From Gonapodya sp. JEL0774 (Eukaryota; Monoblepharomycota; Monoblepharidomycetes; Monoblepharidales; Gonapodyaceae): a DNA stretch of 64,000 nucleotides. The notes under the pieces were generated by a model. The model had not been told where the DNA came from. It ran no database searches and worked only from the letters and a program-made list of their open reading frames with translations. Of this stretch, positions 23,601-35,515 are shown piece after piece; the first letter of the stretch is position 1, and each line of letters opens with the position of its first letter. The stretch covers positions 52,262-116,261 of the forward strand of contig JADIIX010000068.1 in assembly GCA_027604505.1 (NCBI GenBank). The letters run 5' to 3'. Made by a program: the position numbers and the translations under genes.

Positions 23601-26600
23601 GCCGAAGTACGGGTTATCAGGTTCGATTTGAGTCAGTCTCCCCAGAGAGACATGGTAGTATTCTGTTTTGCACAACCGGCATTCTATTGAGGAAGATGCA
23701 CGAGGCCGGGCTTGGACTGGAAGATGGAAGTGCCGAGCTTCAGAATGACGGTGCAGCAACAGCGAACTCAGATGCGGACAACGTATTCAACGAGATAACG
23801 CACGTGGTTGTAGACGAATGCCATGAACGGTGAGTGAATGCGGAATATTAGTCTGTACGATTTTCGTAATTTATACCGTTTGAAAAGTGACATGAACATC
23901 GACTTTTTACTTGTTGTGCTGAAGAAGGTATGGAAAGAACGGCGGAAGCGAGGCCTCCCAGCGATCAAGCTCGTTTTAATGTCTGCAACCATACAAGCCG
24001 ATCTATTTGCCAAGTATTTCGAAGAAGCAGACATCATCGGTGACCGTTTGAAACGCGGAGGAGTTCCTATTGTAGAGGTACCAGGGAGAACATTCCCCGT
24101 CAGGTACCATTACCTGGAGGACATCGTCTCCACGCTAAGAAAAGAGTACCCCGAGAGAGTTGCGCCACATCTGTACAATCTTGATACACGACGCTATCTG
24201 GACCGAGAATATCGACTGGAGGGTATTGTGGCCGAGGATGAACGCCGGGGTTTGATGCCGGCGGCACCCGTTCCAAACAGAGAACCAAGGAACTCGGGAA
24301 ATGTTCGCAAGCAAAAAGGATATGATGATGCATCCTCAGACGATGACGAGTCAGAGTCGGACTCAGAGCTTGGGGACGACAAGAATTTCGATGACCTGTC
24401 TGCATGGGGTGTAAACAGAGCGCGAACAGCAACACGGAACCCCGCTTATGATGAAGGAGCCGACGAAGTACCGTATGGAATCCTTGCAACTACGATAGTA
24501 CACATCTGTCGGAGTGCGAAGGACAGCGGTGGAATTCTATGCTTTCTTCCTGGGTGGTGAGTTGTGAAGGTCACTGAAATGTGAGCCGCGGCAGATGTAA
24601 CCTATGTTGTGTGATCTCTTAGGGAGGAGATCACGAAGCTCCATCGTTTTCTGACGGCCGATTCTTCTGCCTTGTTTCGCGAGACGTTCGCTAATCCCCA
24701 GACCTTCAAGATTTACCTGCTTCATTCGACTATTCCTGTGGTCCAACAACAAGCTGTATTCGAGACTCTTCCTGCATCATGCAGGAAAATTATACTTTCT
24801 ACTAATATTGCTGAAACTTCCCTCACGATCCCTGATATTGTCTATGTCGTCGATAGCTCACGAGTCCGGGAAAAGCGTTATGACCCTTCTAGGAGAATGA
24901 CTGACCTTGTCCTCAGCTGGGTCTCCCAAGCGAACGCTAAGCAGAGGGCGGGTCGGGCAGGTCGGGTGCGAGAAGGGGAATATTACACCGTCATTTCACG
25001 GACACGTTGGGAGCGGGTCCTGAATCCATATCAAATCCCTGAGATTGCTCGATCAGATTTACAAGAACTTGCCCTGCACATCAAGGCGTTGGAGATTCCC
25101 ATGAGAGATCAATGGGGTAAACTGGACTCAATTGCCGACGTCCTGGAGCAAGCACTGCAACCCCCAGACAAAGTTGCTGTTGATGAAGCAATCAAGAATT
25201 TGAAGTCGCTCCACGCGTTGGACCGATATGAGAATCTGACTCCGCTAGGTACGGGAACTCACGGAGTCGAGCATGCATCGGCTTCTAATGTGTAGCTCCA
25301 TATTTGTACAGGCAGGGCACTCGCTGCTCTTCCTTTGGAACCGACGTTTGGGAGAATGGTTTTACTTGGCGTTTTGTTCAAGGTATGAGAGCTACGTCAG
25401 CAACATATTCTGCTGATGTGTCCTTGATCGTTTTTTCCCCAGTGTCTGGATCCCATCTTGACATTGGCCGCTGGAATTACAAACCGAGATCCGTTTGTTT
25501 ATCCTCCCGATACACGCGACGAAGTTCGAAAGCAGAAGGTATGGTGGACGGGTGGCGAGCGCTCGGACCACCTTGTGCTCTTGAATGTCTGGCGGGAATG
25601 GGTTAAGAAAAAAACCGAGGTTCAACAGCGTTACGGCACCGCCACCGGTCGCGCGCCCGACGGTGCCGACAACATGTGGGTCCATACTGAGCTAAAAGTT
25701 TGGCTGGAAACCAAATCATTGGGCAAGATCACCCTATTAACCATTGAAAAGGTTAGAGTGCATATTTACTCTATCCTTGTGAAGAGTGGTTTCGTCTCGG
25801 ATCCAGCCGCGCCAACGTTCGGAGGGCGAAGGGCGTTTGAAATTCAACACAACCCGTTGGACGTCCTCGGCGGGTCAGAGCTTAACCGAAACTCGAATAA
25901 CATTCCTCTCATTCGAGCACTCTTGTACTCAGCTCACTATCTCAATCTAACCATTCGGACAGACAAAAAAACATGGAAAACGCAGAAGGAGACATGCAAC
26001 ATGCATCCCGGTACAATCAATGCCGCGAAATATGAGGGTGATTTTCTTGCGCACGAACTGACCAAACTCGGTCCATCGAACTTATTTGAGCACGTGAACA
26101 ATGTCAACATCAACCCAAAAGGCACAGGAACTCTATACTACTACGCCGAAAAAGTGAAGACAGGAATGGTATTCTTGCGTGGTACCGCCAGAATTGACCC
26201 TCTGGATGCAGTGTTATTTGGAGATGCAAAAGTATCCCACACGCACTCCGCAAGATCTCGCATGGGGCACTATTATGGCGATTCAAGTCTGGCTTGTTTC
26301 ATCGTTGATGGGTGGCTTCGAATCGGAGAGAAAGATGACCGCATAGTTGCAATTCTCGAAGAGTGGAAAGAAGCTTTAGGAACTTGTCTGGAGTTCTTTT
26401 ATCGTAATCCACCAGGACTCCAGAATGGCTTCCGTCGAACTCCAAGTTCCCCCTTCCGTGGTGACCATCGTGAGAATTCTGCGCGAATCGGTCAAAGTGA
26501 TCCTCGCAGTCACTCAACTGGAGATCGAGATTTTATCATCGATGACGGCTCGGACGAGGACGAAGACGAAATTGGAATTCAAGATTCAGCGGGGGAATCT

Positions 26601-27379
26601 CGAGAAAGAAATCGAGATTATGTGCAATTTAAAGACTCGAAAATGGGGAGGGACTTAGAATGGGCTTTTGCCGAGAGGATTGTTCAGGATGTTGCGAATG
26701 TGATCCAGAATGAGTTTGGGTCGGGTGAGGGCTCCGCCCGAGAAGCTCTTGGAGCTGCTTACGATGCATATCAGGTAGGTAGCCCTGTTCCTCGAAAGAA
26801 CGCTGAGCTGCAACTAGATGTCGCCACGCGCGACGAACAAAGAACTCGGGAATCGCCAAACATGGAGGTCCGGAGGGACAACTTACCAAGGAGGGAAACC
26901 GACAGCTGGCGACCTTCGAAAGGCGGGAGTGTCGATAACAAGGATTCGCGAGCAGGAAGAAGTAGGTCGAGGAGCAGCGAAGTCCAACGCTCCACAGTCA
27001 GGGGAAGGTGCGTCGAGTACTTCTCGGCAAGTGTGATTTTCGTGTGACGGCACTTCTCCACAGATCACGTTCGCGCTCACGGTCTCTCTCGCGAATCTCA
27101 CGATCAAGAGACCAGCGAATCAGAGACACGAATGGAGATTCTCTCCGAGTTGCAGAGGCGGATGATCGCTCTCAAAGGGATAGCCGCTTCCACTCTCCCG
27201 TTCGCGAGTCGCCTCTCTCGGAAACCTTGCTGGACAAGAGTGTATCGCGTCGTGGTGATTATTGGCGACCATCTGATATTGTATCCGCCCGTGGTGTTGA
27301 GACTGTCGCGTCGCGAAGGGAACACAAGTCACAAACTCTAGGTGCACTTAAACATCCACTCCCACCAAAGCCCACGTAA
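20625..27379 (+). CDS. Large DExH-box RNA helicase with dsRNA-binding-like domains
   Basis: Eight exons (20625-21950, 22016-22956, 23026-23829, 23888-24556, 24623-25248, 25312-25382, 25443-27007, 27064-27379) give 2105 residues. The first 330 or so are basic and disordered. Next come two regions resembling dsRNA-binding domains. One ends KKEAEKIAALHACLLMWKRG; the other ends NNKRDAEKDAYKRFKAA. The helicase core shows motif I GATGSGKTTQVPQ (near residue 890), motif Ia TQPRRIAAISVAQRV, and motif II DECHER (near 1018), so a DECH box. Motif III is MSATIQADLFAKYF, motif V STNIAETSLTIPDI and motif VI QRAGRAGRV. HA2/OB regions follow. The C-terminus has an acidic stretch and an Arg/Ser-rich tail (RSRSRSRSLSRISRSRD). 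This is the DHX9/DHX36-like branch; the nuclear or mRNA role is inferred from the RS tail. An acidic insert (DDASSDDDESESDSELGDD) lies in the second RecA region. Confidence 0.9.
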
Positions 27380-27691
27380 CTATTAGATAGCCCGTAGCCA
27401 CTGTCATCTCATAATTTTGTATGTTTCATTGCAGCGACCCAGTATAGACGACATGCAATATTACAACAACACCGAAGATCCACCATAAACTTGAGAGCAT
27501 ATAAGATGAGAATGTTTTTCCATGTCGGAAAATAGATCACTTGTCGATAGTGGAAAAGAGAGAGAAGGAAAAGAACAGGTAGTGGCGAGCCTTTACTTTA
27601 GCCGTAGCTCGATCAATCAATTCGGCAATGTATTGTGGTCCTGCACTGTGACCCCACCTCTCTCTGAACACCACCCAACATTCGTCCCCCG

Positions 27692-30600
27692 ATGCATGGT
27701 GAAGAAGACCAACGCCCCCCAGCGAAACGACAGCGTAGATCTCGCTCAAAAGCAGACGAAGAAGTTCCACCACCACCGCGCATTCCAGACGAGGAGGCCG
27801 ACTCTGACGACGAGCGGGAAGAAAACTTCCGGTTCGATGACTCTACCCTATCTTCGCATCGAAGCTGCAACTTGTGAGTTATGATGAATCGCATTGAGAA
27901 AATTCCGGTGAGCTTATCTCCAAAAACGACGATGATTCCTTCGCAGATGTGCTCGTCTGCATGATCGATGTGATATGAGGCAACCTTGTGCACCTTGCCT
28001 GCGGAGGGGCGAAGAGGTTGGTTTCCTTGGCGCTCCAGGATCGTAACGTGTATACCATAGCTCATGGAGTCTTTGCCTATCGGGCAGTGCACATATGAGC
28101 GACAACGAGCGATGCCGGGACCACCGAAGGGATGGTGAATTGAGCTTGATTGCCTCCACACAGCACTACCAAATATCTTCACTTTGCCCTCTCTTCAGGC
28201 TTGACGAGATTTCTACTCGAGTTCTTCAGCTTTCTTACCTGGTGAAACCGGTCGACGGAAAGTCTTTCATTGAAGCAACCGACGTCAGAACATCAGGTGG
28301 AAAGAAGAAGCGTCACCTGAAAAAACGATTAGAGGAAGCATTAGATCGATTGGAGGAATTTGTTCACGCGAAGCTGGATGTTGAGAGGCCCTACAGTGTG
28401 CCGGTGGTTCCCCCAGTTGCTGCGCGCAGAGTGTCCTTCAACGATGGTGGGATTCTAGGACCCTCTTCCGCGAAGGAGCAGCCAGAACGAAGAATGGCGA
28501 TTTCGAGAATCGTGGAGACGGGAGGCGCCACACGTGGGGGCAATCGTAAAAAGCCCAGCAGTGCGGTGCGCTCGACTCAAGTCTTCGTGGGAGACTTCCT
28601 CGAGTCTTACCCGAACGCATCAAACTTTATGACAGACCTTTTTGAGACCTTTAACTTCAACAACACTGAGTTGGATGGTGACGGCGATCTTCTAGGCACT
28701 GCTACGGGCACATCTGGGAATGGGGACCCGAACAGTATTCCAACCCACCTGGGCCTTCCACCTTCATTTTTCGACTTTGATCAATCGACACTTGCCTCCA
28801 CACTTTCTGCGGAAGACGTTCTCAACTCCTTGAGTGAACAAATCTTGGGTATTCAAAAGGATGTCGTGGAGAATCAGCAAATCTGGTCTCCAGCAAATCT
28901 CGACAGGGCTTCTATCAGTTCCGGCGAGCTATTGGTAGCAAGGCCACCCGTGTTTTCATTTGCTGATCGAGAACTGTCTGGCAGCAGCGACAGTCCGGTG
29001 GTGAAAGCAGATCCTATTCCGATGCCGAAGTCCGTATCCGTATTCGATGACCTTCCACCGCTTCCAGATGATGATATCATGCACTGTCTCCTTCAGCAAT
29101 TTTATGTGCGGAGCTGGAACATCAGACATTTTTTTGTGAGTCCTGTTACTTTCTCGCTCAACACCGTGAGATTACCAACTTTTGGTGCTTCTGCCCTTCA
29201 ATCAAGCCTTCGATCCCTTGGTGAGGACTTATATTGAGGCATATGAGCCGGAAAGTTTTGTTAACAGTGCAAACACTGTGGATTCAGTATGCACCGCCCA
29301 ACCTTTATTCGTTCACTACATCTCCAGAATCCCTTCCTCGTCTTCTCTATGCTTGCTGTTGGCTCGCTGGAGCCTTTGGCCACCGTTTGTGCTTTTACGG
29401 AGCAGCAGTTGTTAGCAGCTGGCACCAACGTCTTCCAGCGATGCAAGCGATTATTGTTGCCCTCCATCGAAGCAACGATGTTACACCATTCGACTATCGA
29501 AGGTCTCACTCTGTTTGCACAGTACGCCAATATCAAAGATAGGGCATTTATGTATATGACAGTTGGAATGGCAGTGGCAAAAGGTGAGATGCACAAATAC
29601 TAACGCCCTCTCCCAATCGCGTTACATGATCACCTTTGTGTGACCTCAGTTCGAGAATCTGGTCTTTTGACTGATCCTAATCTTGTCACAACCAAAAAGA
29701 TGGACTGGAGGGAGGCGGAAGAGCGACGGCGCGTGGGATGGGCTGCAGTGTCGATCGACCGATTGGCAGGCTTACTCGTGTCACGAACGCCATTCTTAGA
29801 TGAAAGCGAGATAAAACTGGAAATGCCTTGCAGGTAAGCATCACTCGTGGCCCTCAGACAAGCTGTAACCCAATTGGTTGCCCACACACAAGTTCCGCGA
29901 AATGGGAGTCAAACCCCAACATCCCAATCAACCTGAACGCCCAAGTTATCCCCGAAGAAGTCCCCGAAGAAGTCCCAGAAGTCACGACACTGGAGCTTTT
30001 ACGAGTGAGAAGGCTTTTATGGAGTGCAGGTGATATCCGCAACTGAACTCTCTTCTCAGGTTCTCGGTACCGCGTTGTGCATGAAACGCAAGATACCGCA
30101 CGAAGAGTACACCATATCCCCGCAGTTTCAAGAACTTGAATTGCGTTTATGTGACTGGCTCAATGTCTTCTTGAATGCAAATGGAGGCTGTAGGTTCCGT
30201 TAAGGTAGAAATATTCAACGATTCTTGTCGCAACACTGACAGAGAACACTTGCCATCTTGAAGGGTCGAACGCAACCGACCCCGCCCTGGCACGTGCTCT
30301 GATGTTCTACAGTAAGTGCTTTAAGTTCTCTCGTGACTGTTGCAATGCTAATTCATTTTTCAGACCTCACCGGAACTGTTCTACACACTCCTGTCAATTT
30401 TGCTTTTGCGCCACGTCCCTGGGTGAAATCAAGCAACTTCACTTCGGCCGTCATGCATGCCACTTCGATCACTTTCATGTGCCAGCGTCCCGAGATGGAA
30501 TCACTCTTCTATGGCCCTCTTCCCGTCCTGTTTTTATTTCAGAGTGCCTTAGTGCATGGTTCGTTAAAAGCAAATGTATTCTGTGGATGTACAGGCTAAC

Positions 30601-30887
30601 CCGCCCAATCTCCTTGTCTCATCCTGTTTTGTCACTGATGTTCTCGTCAAACTGATTTACTACTCTAAACCGTATAACCGTCCAATTGCTATCAAATCGC
30701 ATCAGTTGCGAGGATCCGAGCAGGAGTGGATATTGCTGAAGCCGCTCGGGACACGGAAATTCACGCCACACTTATTGCCAAGAGCTCCAAATTGTTTTTC
30801 CTTGCAGACTTGTTCGCCAGAGATCTTCGCAGACTGAAAGACATTGCGGAAGCAGACCACCGGAACAAACGGTTACTGGTTGCTTGA
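27692..30887 (+). CDS. Zn2Cys6 fungal transcription factor with MHR domain
   Basis: The start MHGEEDQRPPAKRQRR at 27692 provides a basic nuclear-localisation stretch. The zinc cluster is assembled from three exons: CNLCARLHDRCDMRQPCAPC, then LRRGEE, then CTYERQR. This gives exact spacing C-x2-C-x6-C-x5-C-x2-C-x6-C. A linker (GPPKGW, then LDEISTRVLQL) and a helix (KKRLEEALDRLEEFVHAKL) follow. A long Ser/Pro/acidic region comes next. The fungal middle homology region starts at FYVRSWNIRHFF, continues through a 14-base exon (29207-29220) into MHRPTFIRSL, and on to EERRRVGWAAVSIDRLAG. The end is DLRRLKDIAEADHRNKR with TGA at 30885-30887. Two introns (30199-30242 and 30552-30594) are only 44 and 43 bases. 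The donor before the last exon is unresolved. DNA targets are unknown. Confidence 0.85.
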
Positions 30888-31792
30888 AAAATATTTACAT
30901 GATGCATGTCTACAAACTTATGAAAGTCTTCTCGCACAGATTGTATTGTAATTGAATTCTTTCCATCTGGATGTTTGTGTGCACGGCAGACTAGTGCGAA
31001 CTTTGATGTTCACGATTCACAAACAAAAGATCAAGAATCAATAGTTGACATAAAGCTCCTTATCCCCATCCTCTGTAAACAAACTCAAAGATGACTTTAT
31101 TCTTGAACAAAATGAAGAACACCTTTTTGACATGTTGCGTCAGACAAACCATTGCCTCTCGCTAAGATCTCTCGATACTTTACTCGTCAGTTTTATTCCG
31201 GTCCATTACTCCATTACGTTGGTCGCCAAAGGTGGACTTTGGGAACTGCTTGCTCCTCGTCCTCGTACCCACGTGCTCACGCATTCAAAGAACTTTTGTC
31301 ACTTGGGAGCGGAAGCTGATCTGTAGGACGTCGGTCCCAAAGCACGCTTGCACTCTCCACGGTCAATTGATATATCGAATGCCATACTGCTTCCCTCCTA
31401 TTCTCTCGATGAAATCCATACGAGGGAGCTCTAAACGTACCTAATATATTCCTGGAGTCAGTCCACGTCGCGGATCTCAAACCGGCGCTGTGTACACATC
31501 GACTTGTGAGCACTTTGAATGTGACCTTGATGAACCTTGATATTCTTTTCAGCGGAAATTCACTGGCGTTTGCTCCCCCTAGGCCCCAAGTGAAGGGAGC
31601 CGAGTAGAAGAGAGCGTGCCGCGCGAGGGACCAAGCAACTGTGGCTCGGCCCTCCCTGCGACCCCACCCCCATTCAAACCAAATGGGGGCTGTGGCATCC
31701 TCTCTGTCCCCGTTTCTTCACAGCCAAATGAAAGCTAAACCAGAGATTTACATAACGCCTTAGAAATGACCACTTCAAACATTCCAATACAA
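30888..31792. other. Intergenic region between convergent genes, no gene seen
   Basis: About 0.9 kb separating the 3' ends of the transcription fact­or (plus) and the glutathione transferase (minus). The stretch is AT-rich near 30890-31100 with short GC-rich islands near 31600-31690. No frame resembles a protein. Confidence 0.5.
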
Positions 31793-33562
31793 CTAAGCCT
31801 TTGACTGCAACCAAGGCTTCCCCACACCCCCGACACAGACTTGTAGTCCTTTTTTCACCGCCGGTCGCTGCATGATGCGGTCACACCAAGCCTGTTGACA
31901 CATAGAAGGGCGTTTATTGAAAATCTTCTCAAGTGATGTGTTTTGCACCTGAACTCACCATTGCATATTTGTACTTGTCGACGCCCAAAAATTCGCGAGC
32001 CCTCACTCCCTGCGGAAAAATAAATGAGCTTAAAGTTCTTTTTGGTTCTCACGCTATCCGTAATTTGGAGTGACACGAACTGTGGCGTGTTTGTATCCTC
32101 CACGCAGAGTCAGAAACCAGGGCATGCACCTGAGGAAGATAAAGTTGACACAGCGCGAAGATGTTCAGACAGAGGATATCATCCTACATCATATCCGCAA
32201 TTGTGTATTCATCTCCTGGTAGGTTGAGAGGTATTACCGTCAATAAAGCCATCGAAGTGCTTCTACAAGCGGTCAACGAACCGACGAGATACTGTCTCCC
32301 GTCGGAGAGATGCTTGTCCAGTACATCGCAAAGTCGCTGAACTTCCATGCCTTTCGGAGAGATAGTTGCAAGTGGGAACTTTTAGGACGAGAAGAAAGGC
32401 GAGGAAACTTACCATAACGAGCAACGCCATAGTCACGTGCTTGGCCTTTGTCACCAGGAGCGTACACCATCTAGAACGATAAATCAGAACATGATCAACA
32501 AGACCGTTGTAAACACGACAAGGGTCCAGATTGGCCACGTACGAAGTGGCCGTAGTTTCCGGTCATGGGCCTCATTTGGAGAAATGGTTCCCCGGGAACG
32601 TGATGTTTGCGGGGTTTCAGCTACTTTCTTGGAAGTAACAGCAACGCGACGTATGCGAAGGCTCACCCTTGTCCACCGACTTGCCTACACAGAAATCGTG
32701 GGTTAGAGAGTTTACTGAAACCTCTCTAAAAACGTCGATACTCACCAAAATACCCAGCTTAACACTGCATTCAAAAGTCGTGATCAAGGATTAACAGGGG
32801 TCCGAGTTCCCGAGCATCCCCATCTGGATCTCACCTTCCGCGCGTTTTGCAGGGTCCTGAGGCAGGAACTTCCCGTGCTTCACAGCCAAATGCATGACGA
32901 TCGCACCCGACTCAAACACACGAATCGGCTTGCCACTGGAGGTGCCGTAATCATACATAGCCGGGATCTATTCCCCATACGAAGAGTGTTTTATGTTGGG
33001 ACGGCCGTGATAGATAGAGTCCCGTACGCGCCTTAGAGTTGGGGTTCACGCCAACAAAGCCGCTTGTAAATTGGTCACCTATAAAATTTCATGTGGGGAT
33101 TGAATACTCCGTCGGTAGACGAGAAGTGAACAGTTGGAACATCGCCCACCCTTTCCGATATTGATGGTCCAAGCATCATAGTCCACTCCAAACTCCTCGA
33201 GCGCAATCGATGCTTTGAATCCGTTGGGCGTGGGTGCCTAGAAGACAACCCCCGCGAGAAAAAAAGTGGACGGGGTCGGAATCGGTTCCACCATCTGCCG
33301 ATCGACAGGCCAAATGAATTCCGCATTTCCCACCGAGTACAGCTGGTAGGGCGCAGATCCACGCGGTAGATCACGTTGTGTGCGAGCGCCTGCAGTCGGG
33401 GCGTTGATGGCGGAAACTGGAGTGGAAGGGGGGGTGCGAACAAGGTGTGTACAATCATGGCGGTCGATGTTCCGGTGGAGAGACCTTGCAGGACTTACAG
33501 TTGTTTCCTGCAGTTGCAGCGTACAAAGACTCAATGGTTTTCGGCGGTTGCCACTCAGACAT
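31793..33562 (-). CDS. Glutathione S-transferase family protein, YghU/Ure2-like
   Basis: A many-exon minus-strand gene starting MSEWQPPKTIESLYAATAGN at 33562 and ending QSKA-TAG at 31793. The N-terminal extension (SAINAPTAGARTQRDLPRG) and thioredoxin-like domain (APYQLYSAPTPNGFKAS, ALEEFGVDYDAWTINIG, DQFTSGFVGVNPNSKIPA, and RVFESGAIVMHLAVKHG) match the bacterial YghU disulfide-bond oxidoreductase type. The helical domain follows through MTGNYGHF, YAPGDKGQARDYGVARYG, MEVQRLCDVLDKHLSDGRQ, GDEYTIADM and AWCDRIMQRPAVKKG. Known role: a glutathione-dependent disulfide-bond reductase with two bound glutathiones. The conserved T/S-P-N-G and N-P-N-x-K-I-P-A elements are present. Exons are very small, several under 60 bases. 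The central junctions (about 32470-32760) are the least certain. Confidence 0.82.
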
Positions 33563-34280
33563 CGTTGGATAAGTGAATAAGTATGTTCTGTTGAATATAC
33601 GTGTGGGTTTTGCATACTGCATTACATAATCGAACCATCTCCTATGACGAATGAACCGGACAATAACGGAACTTTTCTTTCTGTATCATGTACATGTGAC
33701 GAAATCTACTGGGATGACTGCAAGCATGTGTTCCGGCACACATATGTACCGCCAATCGGACTTCTCCCGTGCTGTTGACCTCATGGCGAGCGTACAAATC
33801 GTATCAGTGCTCAGGGGCTCTCCAGGTCCTAACTCTCCTGCTTGTCTCTTGTCCACACACTGAACTTCTCTCACAAAAGCGGTTGGAATATCCTTTGCAC
33901 CGCCTCGGGTCTACTTCCCACTGCACAGCAGATGGGTCGACTGCCCAAGGCGCAAGGCGATCCGTGAATCGCAGGGGCAATTTCACAGAGGCCCGTCCTT
34001 TTGTCCACCAGGACCTCATATCCCGCCAACGCTCATTAGATTCCAGAGCCCCAACCACTCATCGACCATCCCCTCCACACCACAAACTATCACCCACGAG
34101 CAGTGTCACGGCTCCTCATAGCCCCGACACTCCGCTTGCCCATTTCCTTCATTGCGCGTCCACTGACACACCAGGCTCCACGGTATGTGTGCAAATTCTG
34201 TCCCAATACCGAACCATCTTTCTTTTCACTCCTCCGCGGCATCCCCTGCGATGGGGTACAAGCACGAGGTGCGGTGCGAT
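33563..34280. other. Intergenic region, no gene seen
   Basis: About 0.7 kb between the glutathione transferase start and the 3' end of the KXD1-like gene. The stretch 33900-34230 is CA/CT-rich. Frames on either strand look like Ser/Thr/His-rich noise and have no family motif. Confidence 0.4.
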
Positions 34281-35515
34281 TCAGTCGTCTGGTAGTTCCA
34301 GATCGGGGTACCGTGCCACCGCATCAGCAAAATGCGTCGGGTAGGTCGCGCGAACTTTGGCGCGGAGGGATCTTTGAATTGGAGTTGGGAGGATGGGGTG
34401 GGTGGTTTTTAGTGGTGGCAGGGGCGTCATGGTTTGAGTAACAAGAACTTGTGCGGTGGACAGATTCTTCCTGACCCCGGATTTCAACCAGGGACTCTGA
34501 CAGATCCGCCCGAGAGACTTCGCTTGGTTGGAATAATGGTGTGCTGCTTAGGGGAGACACACCTCGAGAACCACTTCGTGCTTCTGACATGGTGCGGCCC
34601 CACTCGCACTCACTCATTCCTCGCAGGGACCATCACGGCTCATATCCGCCCAAGATGGCGAGCAGTAACCTCGCGTGAAGCATGGAGCCAGCCACACCTC
34701 CGAGTCGCCATGGAAACCACTCTCGCGATCCACCCCGCACCTTTCTCGTGCCCGGCACTTCACGCTGCAGAACCAAATGCTGGAAACTGAAGAAATTCAC
34801 CGCCGCACGGGAACAGGAAGCCCGTCTCCCGGGCCATACCTCCCCCCTCGATCTACACCACCACCACCACACCACGCGTACCTTATCCTCGCCTGGACTT
34901 CGTCCAAATCGGTTCTCAAATCCTTGCAGAGATGCGTATGGTCTTCAAACCTGGACTTGTAGCGGGAGAAGGCGTCCTTGGAACGGGCAAGGGTGTGATC
35001 GAGGTGAGTGTTGAGGTTGCGGAGGGCGGTGAGGCTGCGATATTGTAGAGGGGAATGGTGCGCGATGGAAGGTTCAGAAGTAGCGACAGGAAGCTCCAAG
35101 CGATGCTGTCAATGAGCGTCATATCGTCACCGCTGAACGCGCACGATTCAATTCGGCCTTACGGCTCCACAAGAATATTGAAAATCGATTGCGATCCGAC
35201 ATCGTTTGGGTGGTGTTTAACACTTCCATGCCCGATCTGCTGGTTGCATCATCACGTCACCGAGGCGTGATGTTGATCCCCGATTCTGGTAATACGCGCA
35301 CAAACAAATACAGCACGCTGCTCCCTTGTTACTGTTTTTCGTAAGGAAATATCTCACGTTTCATTCTGGACCCTGTCCATCTCGTCGAGTTTGGAAACAT
35401 CGATTTGCGCGAGGATTCCATCTGCGATGAGCGAGCGAGCGAGGAGGGAGGGTTGATGCGTAGTGGGAGGTACAGGGGAAGGGGAAGGGGCGGCAGGCGA
35501 TGACGGCAGGTCCAT
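34281..35515 (-). CDS. KXD1: KxDL-motif protein (BORC/BLOC-1 subunit, KXD1-like)
   Basis: Three exons (35515-35358, 35034-34882, 34371-34281) give 133 residues. The N-terminus is MDLPSSPAAPSPSPVPP, then SLIADGILAQIDVSKLDEM. The coiled KxDL domain runs through TALRNLNTHLDHTLARSK, AFSRYKSRFEDHTHLCKDL and RTDLDEVQARIRSLRAKV, ending YPTHFADAV. The pattern of a leucine-rich N-terminal helix, a D-L-D centre and R-I-R-x-L before YP matches KXD1. The family acts in the lysosome/vacuole-associated BORC or BLOC-1 complexes that position endolysosomes. The second intron (34881-34372) is about 510 bases, far longer than its neighbours. It contains a decoy frame on the same strand that I do not think is coding. 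Confidence 0.72.

Noticed and set aside
34450-34520. tRNA-like T-loop (GGTTGAAATCC on the minus strand)
   Set aside because: No matching acceptor, D or anticodon stem could be drawn around it.
34324-34617. 97-codon minus-strand frame between KXD1 exons
   Set aside because: It lies in the 510-base intron. Direct joining of RIR to SLRAKV gives the better KXD1 protein, and the frame is Ser/Pro noise.
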